Below, one piece after another: positions 1-5,323 of a DNA stretch of 5,323 bases (positions within the stretch are counted from its first letter, which is position 1; each line of letters begins with the position of its first letter). The notes below the pieces were generated by a model. The model was not told where the DNA came from and made no database searches. It worked only from the letters and a program-made list of their open reading frames with translations. The position numbers were made by a program, and so were the translations under genes. The stretch is from contig DATFWK010000068.1 in the NCBI GenBank assembly GCA_035259345.1, positions 1-5,323 of the forward strand, in the 5' to 3' direction. The stretch is from DATFWK01 sp035259345 (GTDB taxonomy: Bacteria; Actinomycetota; Thermoleophilia; Miltoncostaeales; Miltoncostaeaceae).

Positions 1-1328
1 TCGGCGGCGGCCGTGTTCGCGAGGCGCGCTTTCTGGCCTTCGGCTGCGGCGCGGCGATGGCCGCCGCGTCCGCCGCCTGCGCCCGCCTCGAGGGCGCGCC
101 GCTCGACGACGCGCTCCGGCTCTCCGCCGACGACCTCGACGCGGACCTGGGCGGCCTCGGGCCCGCCCGCCGCCACGGTCCCGAGCTCGTCGCCGACGCG
201 GTCGCGAGGGCGCTCGAGGCGTGGTTCTCCGCGCGGCTCGGCGCTTCGGGGATCCCCCTCGAGCGGCGGCGGGTCGCGGTCGCGATGAGCGGCGGCGTGG
301 ACAGCGCCGTGGCCGCGATGCTGCTCCGCGACGCCGGGCTCGACGTGGTCGGGGTGACGATGCGCCTCTGGCACGACCCGCACGCCGCCGCGGCCGAGCG
401 CTCGTGCTGCTCGCCGGAGACCGTCCGCCTGGCCCGGGCGAGCGCCCACGCGCTCGGCATCCCGCACCTCACGCTCGACGTCGCGGAGACCTTCCGGCGC
501 GGGGTGGTCGAGTCGTTCGTCCGCGCCTACCGGGCGGGGCGCACCCCCAACCCCTGCGTCACCTGCAACGGCACCGTCCGCTTCCGCGTGCTCGCCGAGG
601 CTGCGGCGCTGGTCGGCGCCCGGCGCCTCGCGACCGGCCACTACGCGCGCATCGCCCGTGAGGGGCGGCGGCCCGTGATCGCCCGCGCGCTGGACGCGGC
701 GAAGGACCAGAGCTACATGCTGGCTGCGCTCGAGGGCCCACTGCTCGAGCGGCTCGAGCTCCCGCTCGGCGGGCTCGCGAAGTCGGACGTCCGGGCCATG
801 GCTCGCGCGGCCGGCCTCCCGGCGGCCGACGCCGTCGAGAGCCAGGAGGTCTGCTTCGTGGGCGTCGGCGGCTACGCGGCGTTCCTCGAGCGCTCGGCCG
901 GGATGACGCCGCGCCCAGGCGACATCGTCGACCGCGGCGGGCGTGTGCTCGGGGCCCACGGCGGGCACTGGCGCTTCACGGTCGGTCAGCGTCGCGGCGT
1001 CGGTGTCGCTGCCTCCGAGCCGCTCTACGTGCTGGCGACGGACGCCGAGGAGAACCGGGTCGTGGTCGGCCCGCGGGCGGCGCTCGCGACGCGGACGCTC
1101 CGGCTCGAGGACGCGGTCGTGCACGGCTCGGTCGCCGGGGAGCTCGAGGTGCGCGTACGCTACCGGGGGCGGGGCCTGCGCGGCCGCGTCAGCGGCTCGG
1201 AGGGCACGGCGCTCACCGTCGCGCTCTCCGACGCGGCGGACGGGGTCGCGCCCGGACAGACCGCCGCGCTCTACCGGGCGGGACGCCTGGTGGCGGCAGG
1301 GACCATCGTCGACGCAAAGGAGCGGTAA
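1..1328 (+). CDS. mnmA: NifU/IscU-like scaffold fused to tRNA 2-thiouridine(34) synthase MnmA (5' partial)
   Basis: MnmA activates U34 of Lys, Glu and Gln tRNAs with ATP and inserts sulfur relayed as a persulfide from a cysteine desulfurase, giving s2U34 in the cytoplasm. The frame is open at the left edge; the first full codon is at base 3 and 441 residues are visible. Residues 1-80 match the C-terminal half of IscU/NifU: the FGCGAAMAAAS segment with a ligand-type Cys15, then LGGLGPARRHG and a final helix. MnmA follows from about residue 90: PP-loop SGGVDS at 96-101, RSCCSPE, TPNPCVTCN with Cys185 and Cys188 (Cys188 aligns with the E. coli nucleophile Cys102), ATGHYARI, KDQSYML, SQEVCF with second catalytic Cys284, TVGQRRGVG, and a C-terminal beta-barrel. 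No GTG or TTG occurs in frame between the two parts. The only ATGs are at 57, inside the scaffold fold, and at 285, inside the PP-loop, so a genuine fusion is the best reading. The scaffold's third Cys position is Gly. MnmA is certain; the fusion is well supported, but its N-terminus lies outside the window. Confidence 0.93.
   Translation, partial: GGGRVREARFLAFGCGAAMAAASAACARLEGAPLDDALRLSADDLDADLGGLGPARRHGPELVADAVARALEAWFSARLGASGIPLERRRVAVAMSGGVDSAVAAMLLRDAGLDVVGVTMRLWHDPHAAAAERSCCSPETVRLARASAHALGIPHLTLDVAETFRRGVVESFVRAYRAGRTPNPCVTCNGTVRFRVLAEAAALVGARRLATGHYARIAREGRRPVIARALDAAKDQSYMLAALEGPLLERLELPLGGLAKSDVRAMARAAGLPAADAVESQEVCFVGVGGYAAFLERSAGMTPRPGDIVDRGGRVLGAHGGHWRFTVGQRRGVGVAASEPLYVLATDAEENRVVVGPRAALATRTLRLEDAVVHGSVAGELEVRVRYRGRGLRGRVSGSEGTALTVALSDAADGVAPGQTAALYRAGRLVAAGTIVDAKER
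1316..1322 (+). promoter_or_regulatory. Shine-Dalgarno site for the DUF948 gene
   Basis: AAAGGAG lies five bases before the ATG at 1328 and inside the last codons of mnmA. It is the best ribosome binding site in the window. It fixes the start of the DUF948 gene at the TAATG junction, where the mnmA stop and the ATG share one base, and suggests translational coupling. Confidence 0.8.
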
Positions 1329-1876
1329 TGGACTGGGGCAACGTCCTCGACGGCGCGCTCGCCTTCTTCCTCGTCATCGTCGGCGTCGGCATCGGATACG
1401 TGTGCCTGCGCCTGGGCGGCGTGCTGGGGCGCACGTCCACGAGCGTGCGCGAGCTGACCGACGAGGTGGTGCCGATCCTGACCCGCGCGCAGACCACGGT
1501 GGACGGCATCAACCTGGAGCTCTCCCGCGTGGACGAGATCATGGTGAGCGCCGTCAACGCGACCAAGGGCGCGGAGAGCGCCGTCGGCACCATCCAGAAG
1601 ACCGTGAGCGCCCCGGCGCGGAAGGCGTCCGGCCTCGCCGCCGCCCTGAAGGAGGCGGCGGCCACCTTCCGGGCCCGGCGCCAGGCGGAGCGCGTCGAGG
1701 TCGAGGAGCCGCCGCCGATGCCGGCCGTGGAGCCGCCCACCGGCTTCCCTGCGGGCCAGGCCGGGGTGAACGGCACGGCCGATGCCGCCGGGCAGGCCGT
1801 CGCGCCGAACCGGGGCCCGAGCCAGTCGCAGATCGCCTGGGCGCTTCCCAAGGGCCAGAGCGCCGAGGAGGAGTAG
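1328..1876 (+). CDS. DUF948-type membrane-anchored protein
   Basis: A 182-residue protein with no known enzymatic function. Residues about 9-29 form one hydrophobic membrane segment rich in Val, Gly and Phe. Residues about 35-112 are polar and helical, with the pattern of DUF948 proteins (YtxG-like): TSTSVRELTDEVVPIL, then TTVDGINLELSRVDEI, the part of the family usually predicted to be coiled coil. From about residue 120 the chain becomes Glu-Pro- and Gly-rich and looks disordered, ending in SQSQIAWALPKG and an acidic tail. The likely topology is an N-terminal anchor followed by a long soluble helix and tail. The start is set by the strong AAAGGAG site and by the one-base overlap with mnmA. 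In many actinobacteria a DUF948 gene sits just upstream of alaS, as here, which supports the family call. No role can be assigned beyond a guess at envelope or stress association from relatives. Confidence 0.8.
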   Translation: MDWGNVLDGALAFFLVIVGVGIGYVCLRLGGVLGRTSTSVRELTDEVVPILTRAQTTVDGINLELSRVDEIMVSAVNATKGAESAVGTIQKTVSAPARKASGLAAALKEAAATFRARRQAERVEVEEPPPMPAVEPPTGFPAGQAGVNGTADAAGQAVAPNRGPSQSQIAWALPKGQSAEEE

Positions 1877-1881
1877 GGGGG
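1875..1881 (+). promoter_or_regulatory. G-rich Shine-Dalgarno site for the 92-residue gene
   Basis: AGGGGGG begins within the TAG stop of the DUF948 gene and ends four bases before the ATG at 1886. It supports that start and co-translation with the upstream gene, from which it is separated by only nine bases. Confidence 0.6.
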
Positions 1882-1885
1882 TCCC

Positions 1886-2164
1886 ATGCGCGCGCTGCGC
1901 TTCCTCGCCGCCACCTCCGGGGCCTTCGTCGCCTGGCTGTGGGTGCGCGGCGCCCGCGACCCGGCCGAGTGGCCGACGCGCATCCCGGAGGAGATCGCGC
2001 TGCTCCGCCGCGACCTGCTCGCATCCGTCGCGGCCGGCAAGCGCGCCGGGGAGGACGCCGAGGAGCACTTCGAGTCGAAGCGACTCGCCGTCGAGCGGGA
2101 GGAGATCCGACGGCGCGAGCAGCGGGTCCTGGCCCGCGCGTTCCCGCCCGCGCGCCGCGGCTGA
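1886..2164 (+). CDS. Small single-pass membrane protein, DUF6167-like by position
   Basis: A 92-residue protein of unknown function. Residues about 5-20 (FLAATSGAFVAWLWV) form a short hydrophobic helix after a basic MRALR start. The rest is highly charged and probably helical: IPEEIALLRRDLL at about 33-45, then a long Glu/Arg-rich stretch from about 50 to 85 that could form a coiled coil, with an Arg-rich end. Streptomyces and relatives carry a small protein of similar architecture (DUF6167) between the DUF948 gene and alaS. Position and topology match, but I cannot show homology from the residues alone. It probably shares a transcript with the DUF948 gene nine bases upstream, and the two may act together at the membrane; that pairing is inference. 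The G-rich ribosome site just before the ATG supports the start. Confidence 0.7.
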   Translation: MRALRFLAATSGAFVAWLWVRGARDPAEWPTRIPEEIALLRRDLLASVAAGKRAGEDAEEHFESKRLAVEREEIRRREQRVLARAFPPARRG

Positions 2165-2189
2165 CGCCGACCGCCGCCCCGGCACCCGT

Positions 2190-2203
2190 CCGCCGAGCGG
2201 CGG
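2190..2203 (+). repeat. Perfect GC inverted repeat next to the alaS -10 box
   Basis: CCGCCG and CGGCGG form a perfect 6-base inverted repeat with a two-base centre (AG); as RNA it would be a 5-bp stem with a GAGC loop. It ends at the base before TACAAT. It has no T-run after it, so it is not a convincing intrinsic terminator. It could be a weak 3' end structure for the upstream genes, an operator-like site, or chance in such GC-rich DNA. Confidence 0.35.
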
Positions 2204-2209
2204 TACAAT
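2204..2209 (+). promoter_or_regulatory. Candidate -10 box of a near-leaderless alaS promoter
   Basis: TACAAT differs from the sigma-70 consensus TATAAT at one base and stands out as the only AT-rich hexamer in a GC-rich 55-base spacer. With usual spacing, transcription would begin near 2216, about four bases before the alaS ATG at 2220. No TTGACA-like -35 is seen at 16-18 bases upstream (GGCACC at 2181-2186), and no Shine-Dalgarno sequence precedes the ATG. Leaderless messages with conserved -10 and weak -35 boxes are common in high-GC actinobacteria. The promoter may also serve ruvX and the following gene. Confidence 0.6.
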
Positions 2210-2219
2210 CCGGCCCCCG

Positions 2220-4772
2220 ATGACCACGAACGAGATCCGGCGGCGCTTCCTCGAGTTCTTCGAGCGCCGCGGACACCTGGTCCTGCCGTCGGCGCCGCTC
2301 GTCCCGTACGAGGACGACCCGTCGGTGCTGCTCACGATCGCCGGCATGCAGCCGCTCAAGCAGTACTTTCTCGGCACCGCGAAGCCCCCGGCGCCGCGCG
2401 CCGCGAGCGCCCAGAAGTGCTTCCGCACGCTCGACATCGACCAGGTCGGCCGCACGGCCCGCCACCTCACCTTCTTCGAGATGCTCGGCAACTTCTCGTT
2501 CGGCGACTACTTCAAGCGAGAGGCGATCCGCTTCGGGTTCGACCTGTCCACCGAGGTCTTCGGGTTCGACCCGGAGCAGATCTGGATCACGGTCTTCGAG
2601 GGGATGCCCGGCGTCCCGGCCGACGACGAGGCGATCGACTACTGGGTCGACGTCGGCATCCCGCGCGAGCGCATCCAGGCCCTGGGCGATCCCGACAACT
2701 TCTGGAAGCTCGGGCCGACCGGGCCCTGCGGCCCGAACACCGAGCTCTACCTCGACCGGGGGCCGTCGTTCGGCCCCGACGGCGGGCCCGTGACCGACAC
2801 GGACCGGTTCCTCGAGTACTGGAACCTGGTCTTCATGCAGTACGAGCGCTCGAGCGACGGCACCCTCACCGACCTTCCCGCCCAGAACGTGGACACCGGC
2901 GCAGGCCTCGAGCGGATGGCCGCGATCCTCCAGGACAAGGAGTCGGTCTTCGAGACCGACGCCTTCTGGCCGCTGATCGAGTGGGCCGAGCGGAGGACGG
3001 GCCGCCGCTACGGCGAGCGCCCCCGCGACGACCGCGCGCTGCGCGTGCTCGCCGACCACGGCCGCGGCATGACCTTCCTCGCCGCCGACGGCGTGCGCCC
3101 GGGCAACGAGGGCCGGGACTACATCCTGCGGCGCATCGTCCGGCGGGCGATGGCCGAGGGCTCGCACCTCGGCCTGGGCCCGGAGGAGCTCGCCGGGCTC
3201 ACCGGGGAGGTCGCCGACCGCTACGGCGACGCCTATCCCGAGCTCCGAGAGCGGGCGTCCGAGGTCGCCGACGTGATCGGCGCCGAGGCGGAGCAGTTCG
3301 CCCGCACCCTCGACCAGGGCACGCGCCTGCTCGCCGAGGTGATCGCCCGGTCGCAGGGGCAGGTGAGCGGGGAGGACGCCTTCCGCCTCCACGACACGTA
3401 CGGCTTCCCGCTCGACCTCACCGTCGACGCCGCCGAGGCGGCGGGCCTCGGGGTGGACGAGGAGGGCTACCGCCGGCTGATGGGCGAGCAGCGCGAGCGG
3501 GCGCGCCGAGCCGGCGTCCGCGGCGCGGACGCGGTCGCCGAGCGGGCGGAGCCCTTCGCGATCGCGAGCGCGCCGGCCGAGTTCGTCGGCTACGACGACT
3601 GGACGGTCCGCACCACGGTGACGGCCGTCGAGTCGATGGAGGGCGGCGAGGCGCTGGTCAAGCTGGCGCAGTCGCCCTTCTATCCGCAGGGTGGCGGCCA
3701 GGTCTCCGACTCCGGCGCGATCTTCGGGCCGCGCGGCCGGGCGGAGGTGCTCGAGGTGCTGCGGGTCGGCGACGACCAGGTGCTCCGGGTCCGCCTCGAC
3801 GGCGACCTCGCGTCGGGCGACGAGGTCGAGGCCGTCGTCGACGCGGCCGCCCGCCGGGCGACCCAGGCCAACCACACCGCCACGCACGTCCTGCACTGGG
3901 CGCTCCGGGACATCTTCGGGCCGGGCGTGCGGCAGGCCGGCTCCTACGTCGGCCCCGACAAGCTGCGCTTCGACTTCACCCGCCGCGAGCGCCTGACGGA
4001 CGACGAGCGGCAGCGCCTCGAGGACATGGTGAACGCGCGCATCGTCGAGGACGCGCCGGTCGGTGCCGAGGTCGTGAGCCGCGCCGAGGCCGACTCGCGC
4101 GGCGCGATCGGTTTGTTCGAGGAGAAGTACGGGGAGCGGGTACGTGTGCTCTCGACCGGCGACTTCTCGCGGGAGCTCTGCGGCGGGACCCATGTCGCCC
4201 ACACCGGCGAGATCGGCGCGTTCAAGATCGTCTCCGAGGGCAGCATCGGCTCGGGCACGCGGCGCATCGAGGCGCTCACCGGGCCGGCCGTGCTCGCCTG
4301 GCACCGCGAGCGGGAGCAGGAGCTCGAGCGGAAGGTCGAGGAGCTCGAGGCGCGGGCGCGCGAGCTCGAGGGCGAGGTGCGGCGGGCCCGCTCGTCCCGG
4401 GTCGACCTCGACGCGATCGCCTCGGCGGCCGAGGCGATCGGTCCGGTCAGTGCGCTCGTGAGCGAGGTCGAGGCGGCCGAGATGGACGACCTCCTGGGCG
4501 CGAGCGACCGGCTGCGCGACCGCCTCGGCGACGGCGCCGCCGTCGTGCTGGGCGCGCGGACGGACGGGCGCGCGATGCTCGTCGCGAACTTCGCCAAGGG
4601 GGCCGTGGAGGCCGGCCTCTCCGCCGACGCGCTCATCAAGGGCGTGGCGCCGCTCGTGGACGGCGGCGGCGGCGGGCGGCCGAACCTCGCCCGGGCCGGC
4701 GGCAAGCGCCCCGAGGGCCTGCCCGAGGCCCTGAGCGCGGCGCGCGAGCTGATCCGGGGGCAGGCCGGCTGA
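2220..4772 (+). CDS. alaS: Alanyl-tRNA synthetase
   Basis: This class II synthetase attaches alanine to tRNA-Ala in the cytoplasm and hydrolyses mischarged Ser- and Gly-tRNA. It has 850 residues, near the usual ~875. The catalytic domain contains the hallmark TFFEMLGNFSFGDYFK (84-99), FWKLGPTGPCGPN and NVDTGAGLERM (from 223), followed by the tRNA-recognition region with ADGVRPGNEGRDYILRR. The editing domain carries both zinc-site motifs: HTATH (His552, His556) and CGGTH (Cys654, His658). A charged coiled coil spans about 696-726, and the C-Ala domain has GGGGGRPN (815-822) and AGGKRPEGL. All parts are present, so the enzyme should charge and edit. One variation is CGPN where many bacterial enzymes have CGPC. 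The ATG at 2220 gives the conserved N-terminus (FLEFFERRGHLVLPS); the frame extends further upstream, but without family sequence. The lack of a ribosome site fits a near-leaderless start after TACAAT. Its stop overlaps or lies close to the ruvX start. Confidence 0.98.
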   Translation: MTTNEIRRRFLEFFERRGHLVLPSAPLVPYEDDPSVLLTIAGMQPLKQYFLGTAKPPAPRAASAQKCFRTLDIDQVGRTARHLTFFEMLGNFSFGDYFKREAIRFGFDLSTEVFGFDPEQIWITVFEGMPGVPADDEAIDYWVDVGIPRERIQALGDPDNFWKLGPTGPCGPNTELYLDRGPSFGPDGGPVTDTDRFLEYWNLVFMQYERSSDGTLTDLPAQNVDTGAGLERMAAILQDKESVFETDAFWPLIEWAERRTGRRYGERPRDDRALRVLADHGRGMTFLAADGVRPGNEGRDYILRRIVRRAMAEGSHLGLGPEELAGLTGEVADRYGDAYPELRERASEVADVIGAEAEQFARTLDQGTRLLAEVIARSQGQVSGEDAFRLHDTYGFPLDLTVDAAEAAGLGVDEEGYRRLMGEQRERARRAGVRGADAVAERAEPFAIASAPAEFVGYDDWTVRTTVTAVESMEGGEALVKLAQSPFYPQGGGQVSDSGAIFGPRGRAEVLEVLRVGDDQVLRVRLDGDLASGDEVEAVVDAAARRATQANHTATHVLHWALRDIFGPGVRQAGSYVGPDKLRFDFTRRERLTDDERQRLEDMVNARIVEDAPVGAEVVSRAEADSRGAIGLFEEKYGERVRVLSTGDFSRELCGGTHVAHTGEIGAFKIVSEGSIGSGTRRIEALTGPAVLAWHREREQELERKVEELEARARELEGEVRRARSSRVDLDAIASAAEAIGPVSALVSEVEAAEMDDLLGASDRLRDRLGDGAAVVLGARTDGRAMLVANFAKGAVEAGLSADALIKGVAPLVDGGGGGRPNLARAGGKRPEGLPEALSAARELIRGQAG
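4756..4764 (+). promoter_or_regulatory. Possible ribosome binding site deciding the ruvX start
   Basis: GGGGGCAGG inside the last alaS codons ends four bases before the CTG at 4769, with its G-run eight bases away, a workable distance. The other purine-rich stretch, GAAGG at 4771-4775, lies only two bases before the ATG at 4778, too close to serve it well. The arrangement favours CTG, but weakly, because G-runs are common in this DNA. Confidence 0.35.
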
Positions 4773-5164
4773 AGGTCATGGCCCTCGACCACGGTCGAGC
4801 GCGCACCGGCGTCGCGGTGAGCGACCCGACGGGAACCATCGCCCGGCCGCTCGCCGTGATCGAGCGGGTGGACAGCCCGGCCGGGCGAAGCGCGCTCGAG
4901 GCGCTCATCGCCGACGAGCGCCCGGAGGTGATCGTGGTGGGGGAACCGCTGCACCTCTCCGGCGCGCGCGGCGAGCAGGCCGCGACGGCCGCGCGGTTCG
5001 CGGCGCGCCTTCGCAAGCGGGTGGACGTCCCCGTCGAGCTGGTGGACGAGCGCCTGACGACGGCCGAGGCGGGCCGCCGGGCGAGCGAGGCGGGCAGCCA
5101 ATCGTCGCTCGACAGCCTTTCCGCCTGCGTCCTGCTCGAGGCCTACCTGGCCCGGCAGGCGTGA
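4769..5164 (+). CDS. ruvX: RuvX/YqgF, putative pre-16S rRNA nuclease (RNase H-like fold)
   Basis: YqgF-family proteins have an RNase H-like fold and are implicated in maturing the 5' end of 16S rRNA; the older name is Holliday junction resolvase homologue. Counting from the ATG at 4778 the protein has 128 residues; from the CTG at 4769 it has 131. Motifs in order are ALDHGRARTGVAVSD with the first acidic residue Asp4, VIVVGEPLHLSG at 51-62, LVDERLTTAEA with Asp90-Glu91, and LDSLSACVLLEAYL with Asp112. The three acidic positions of the active site are therefore present. The usual GLPL is GEPL here, and the basic loop before the last Asp is short (EAGSQSSLDS), making the protein a little shorter than the usual 135-150. 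Starting at CTG would give MKVMALDHG, the family's normal N-terminus, and a CTGA overlap with the alaS stop; I chose it on that ground, though ATG 4778 remains possible. The alaS-ruvX-mltG order is widespread. Confidence 0.9.
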   Translation: MKVMALDHGRARTGVAVSDPTGTIARPLAVIERVDSPAGRSALEALIADERPEVIVVGEPLHLSGARGEQAATAARFAARLRKRVDVPVELVDERLTTAEAGRRASEAGSQSSLDSLSACVLLEAYLARQA

Positions 5165-5323
5165 GCGCCGAGCCGCCTCCGGAGGGTCGGCGCCGGCGCC
5201 GCTCCGCCGTGTGGATCGTCCTGCTCGCCGGCCTGGCCGTCCTGGCGGTCGTCGGCATCGTGACCACGCGCAGGGGCGGCGACAAGACCCCGACCAACAC
5301 TGCACCGACGCAGATCAGGCTGA
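5161..5323 (+). CDS. mltG: N-terminus of probable endolytic transglycosylase MltG (3' partial)
   Basis: The frame begins with a GTG that overlaps the ruvX stop as GTGA and stays open to the right edge, giving 54 codons. The visible part has a short cytoplasmic tail rich in Pro and Arg (GRRRRRS at 9-15), one membrane helix at about 16-36 (WIVLLAGLAVLAVVGIV), and then a polar, Thr-rich segment ending in PTQIRL. This is the N-terminal design of MltG (YceG), a membrane-anchored enzyme that cleaves nascent peptidoglycan strands outside the cell membrane. The catalytic YceG domain, with its Glu, lies beyond the window, so the identity rests on topology and on the conserved alaS-ruvX-mltG gene order. 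No good ribosome site precedes the GTG, which fits translational coupling to ruvX. It could be another single-pass membrane protein. Confidence 0.6.
   Translation, partial: MSAEPPPEGRRRRRSAVWIVLLAGLAVLAVVGIVTTRRGGDKTPTNTAPTQIRL

Noticed and set aside
57..59. ATG 57 as the true start of mnmA
   Set aside because: This Met lies inside the IscU FGCGAAM helix, and the frame with clear scaffold sequence continues upstream of it to the left edge. There is no ribosome site before it.
2190..2203. Rho-independent terminator after the 92-residue gene
   Set aside because: The stem is only five to six pairs, and TACAATCC rather than a T-run follows, so the terminator criteria are not met.
2165..2219. 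T-box or other alanine-responsive leader before alaS
   Set aside because: The spacer is only 55 bases, with the predicted transcript start about four bases before the ATG. There is no room for a T-box and no T-box consensus.
943..2223. A 426-codon + strand frame spanning the end of mnmA, the DUF948 gene and the small gene
   Set aside because: Its composition is Arg/Pro/Ser-rich and without motifs, and it overlaps three better-supported genes in another frame.
1554..4304. A 916-codon open frame on the minus strand, opposite alaS and its upstream genes
   Set aside because: The translation is low-complexity Arg/Ala/Gly/Glu-rich with no recognisable motif. It is the expected shadow of GC-rich coding DNA, and the + strand there encodes well-identified proteins.
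4302..4400. Repeated GAGCTCGAG-like units near the alaS 3' part
   Set aside because: They encode the Glu-Leu-Glu heptads of the AlaRS coiled coil and reflect protein composition, not a DNA repeat element.
2417..4768. A long + strand frame within alaS that continues into ruvX, suggesting a giant ruvX extension
   Set aside because: The ruvX frame simply happens to lack stops across alaS. The extension is Arg/Gly/Ala/Pro-rich without family motifs, while alaS in its own frame is complete.

Overview
The window is a very GC-rich (well over 70% by eye), gap-free stretch of bacterial chromosome with all genes on the + strand. Gene order and protein style suggest a high-GC actinobacterium-type organism, most likely from the deep-branching Thermoleophilia (Gaiellales/Solirubrobacterales) or a relative. 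The order DUF948 protein, small membrane protein, alaS, ruvX, mltG is the classic actinobacterial arrangement. The NifU-like/MnmA part upstream is more like the iscS-nifU-mnmA-alaS clusters of Firmicutes and deep-branching Actinobacteria. The lineage is inferred, not shown.

Layout: (1) 1-1328, a reading frame already open at the left edge. Its first ~80 residues are the C-terminal half of an IscU/NifU iron-sulfur scaffold, and it runs without stop or usable restart into a complete MnmA tRNA 2-thiouridylase. It therefore looks like a NifU-MnmA fusion. (2) 1328-1876, a DUF948-type membrane-anchored protein starting in a TAATG overlap. (3) 1886-2164, a 92-residue single-pass membrane protein in the place where actinobacteria often carry a DUF6167-type gene. 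(4) 2165-2219, a 55-base spacer with a perfect inverted repeat abutting a TACAAT -10 box, placed so that the next message would be almost leaderless. (5) 2220-4772, a full-length alanyl-tRNA synthetase with catalytic, editing and C-Ala domains. (6) ruvX (YqgF), starting either at a CTG at 4769 overlapping the alaS stop or at the ATG at 4778. (7) from 5161 to the right edge, the N-terminus of a membrane protein, probably the endolytic transglycosylase MltG, with its GTG start overlapping the ruvX stop.

The genes form a translation-centred block: wobble-uridine thiolation of tRNA, alanine charging with proofreading, and the pre-16S rRNA nuclease RuvX. Small membrane proteins and a cell-wall enzyme are attached to it. 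Junctions are overlaps or gaps of a few bases except before alaS, which is the only place with promoter-like sequence.

There is no mobile element, CRISPR array, RNA gene or clear terminator. No wholly new system is evident. The most notable points are the NifU-MnmA fusion with a missing scaffold cysteine, the near-leaderless alaS promoter and the possible CTG start of ruvX.
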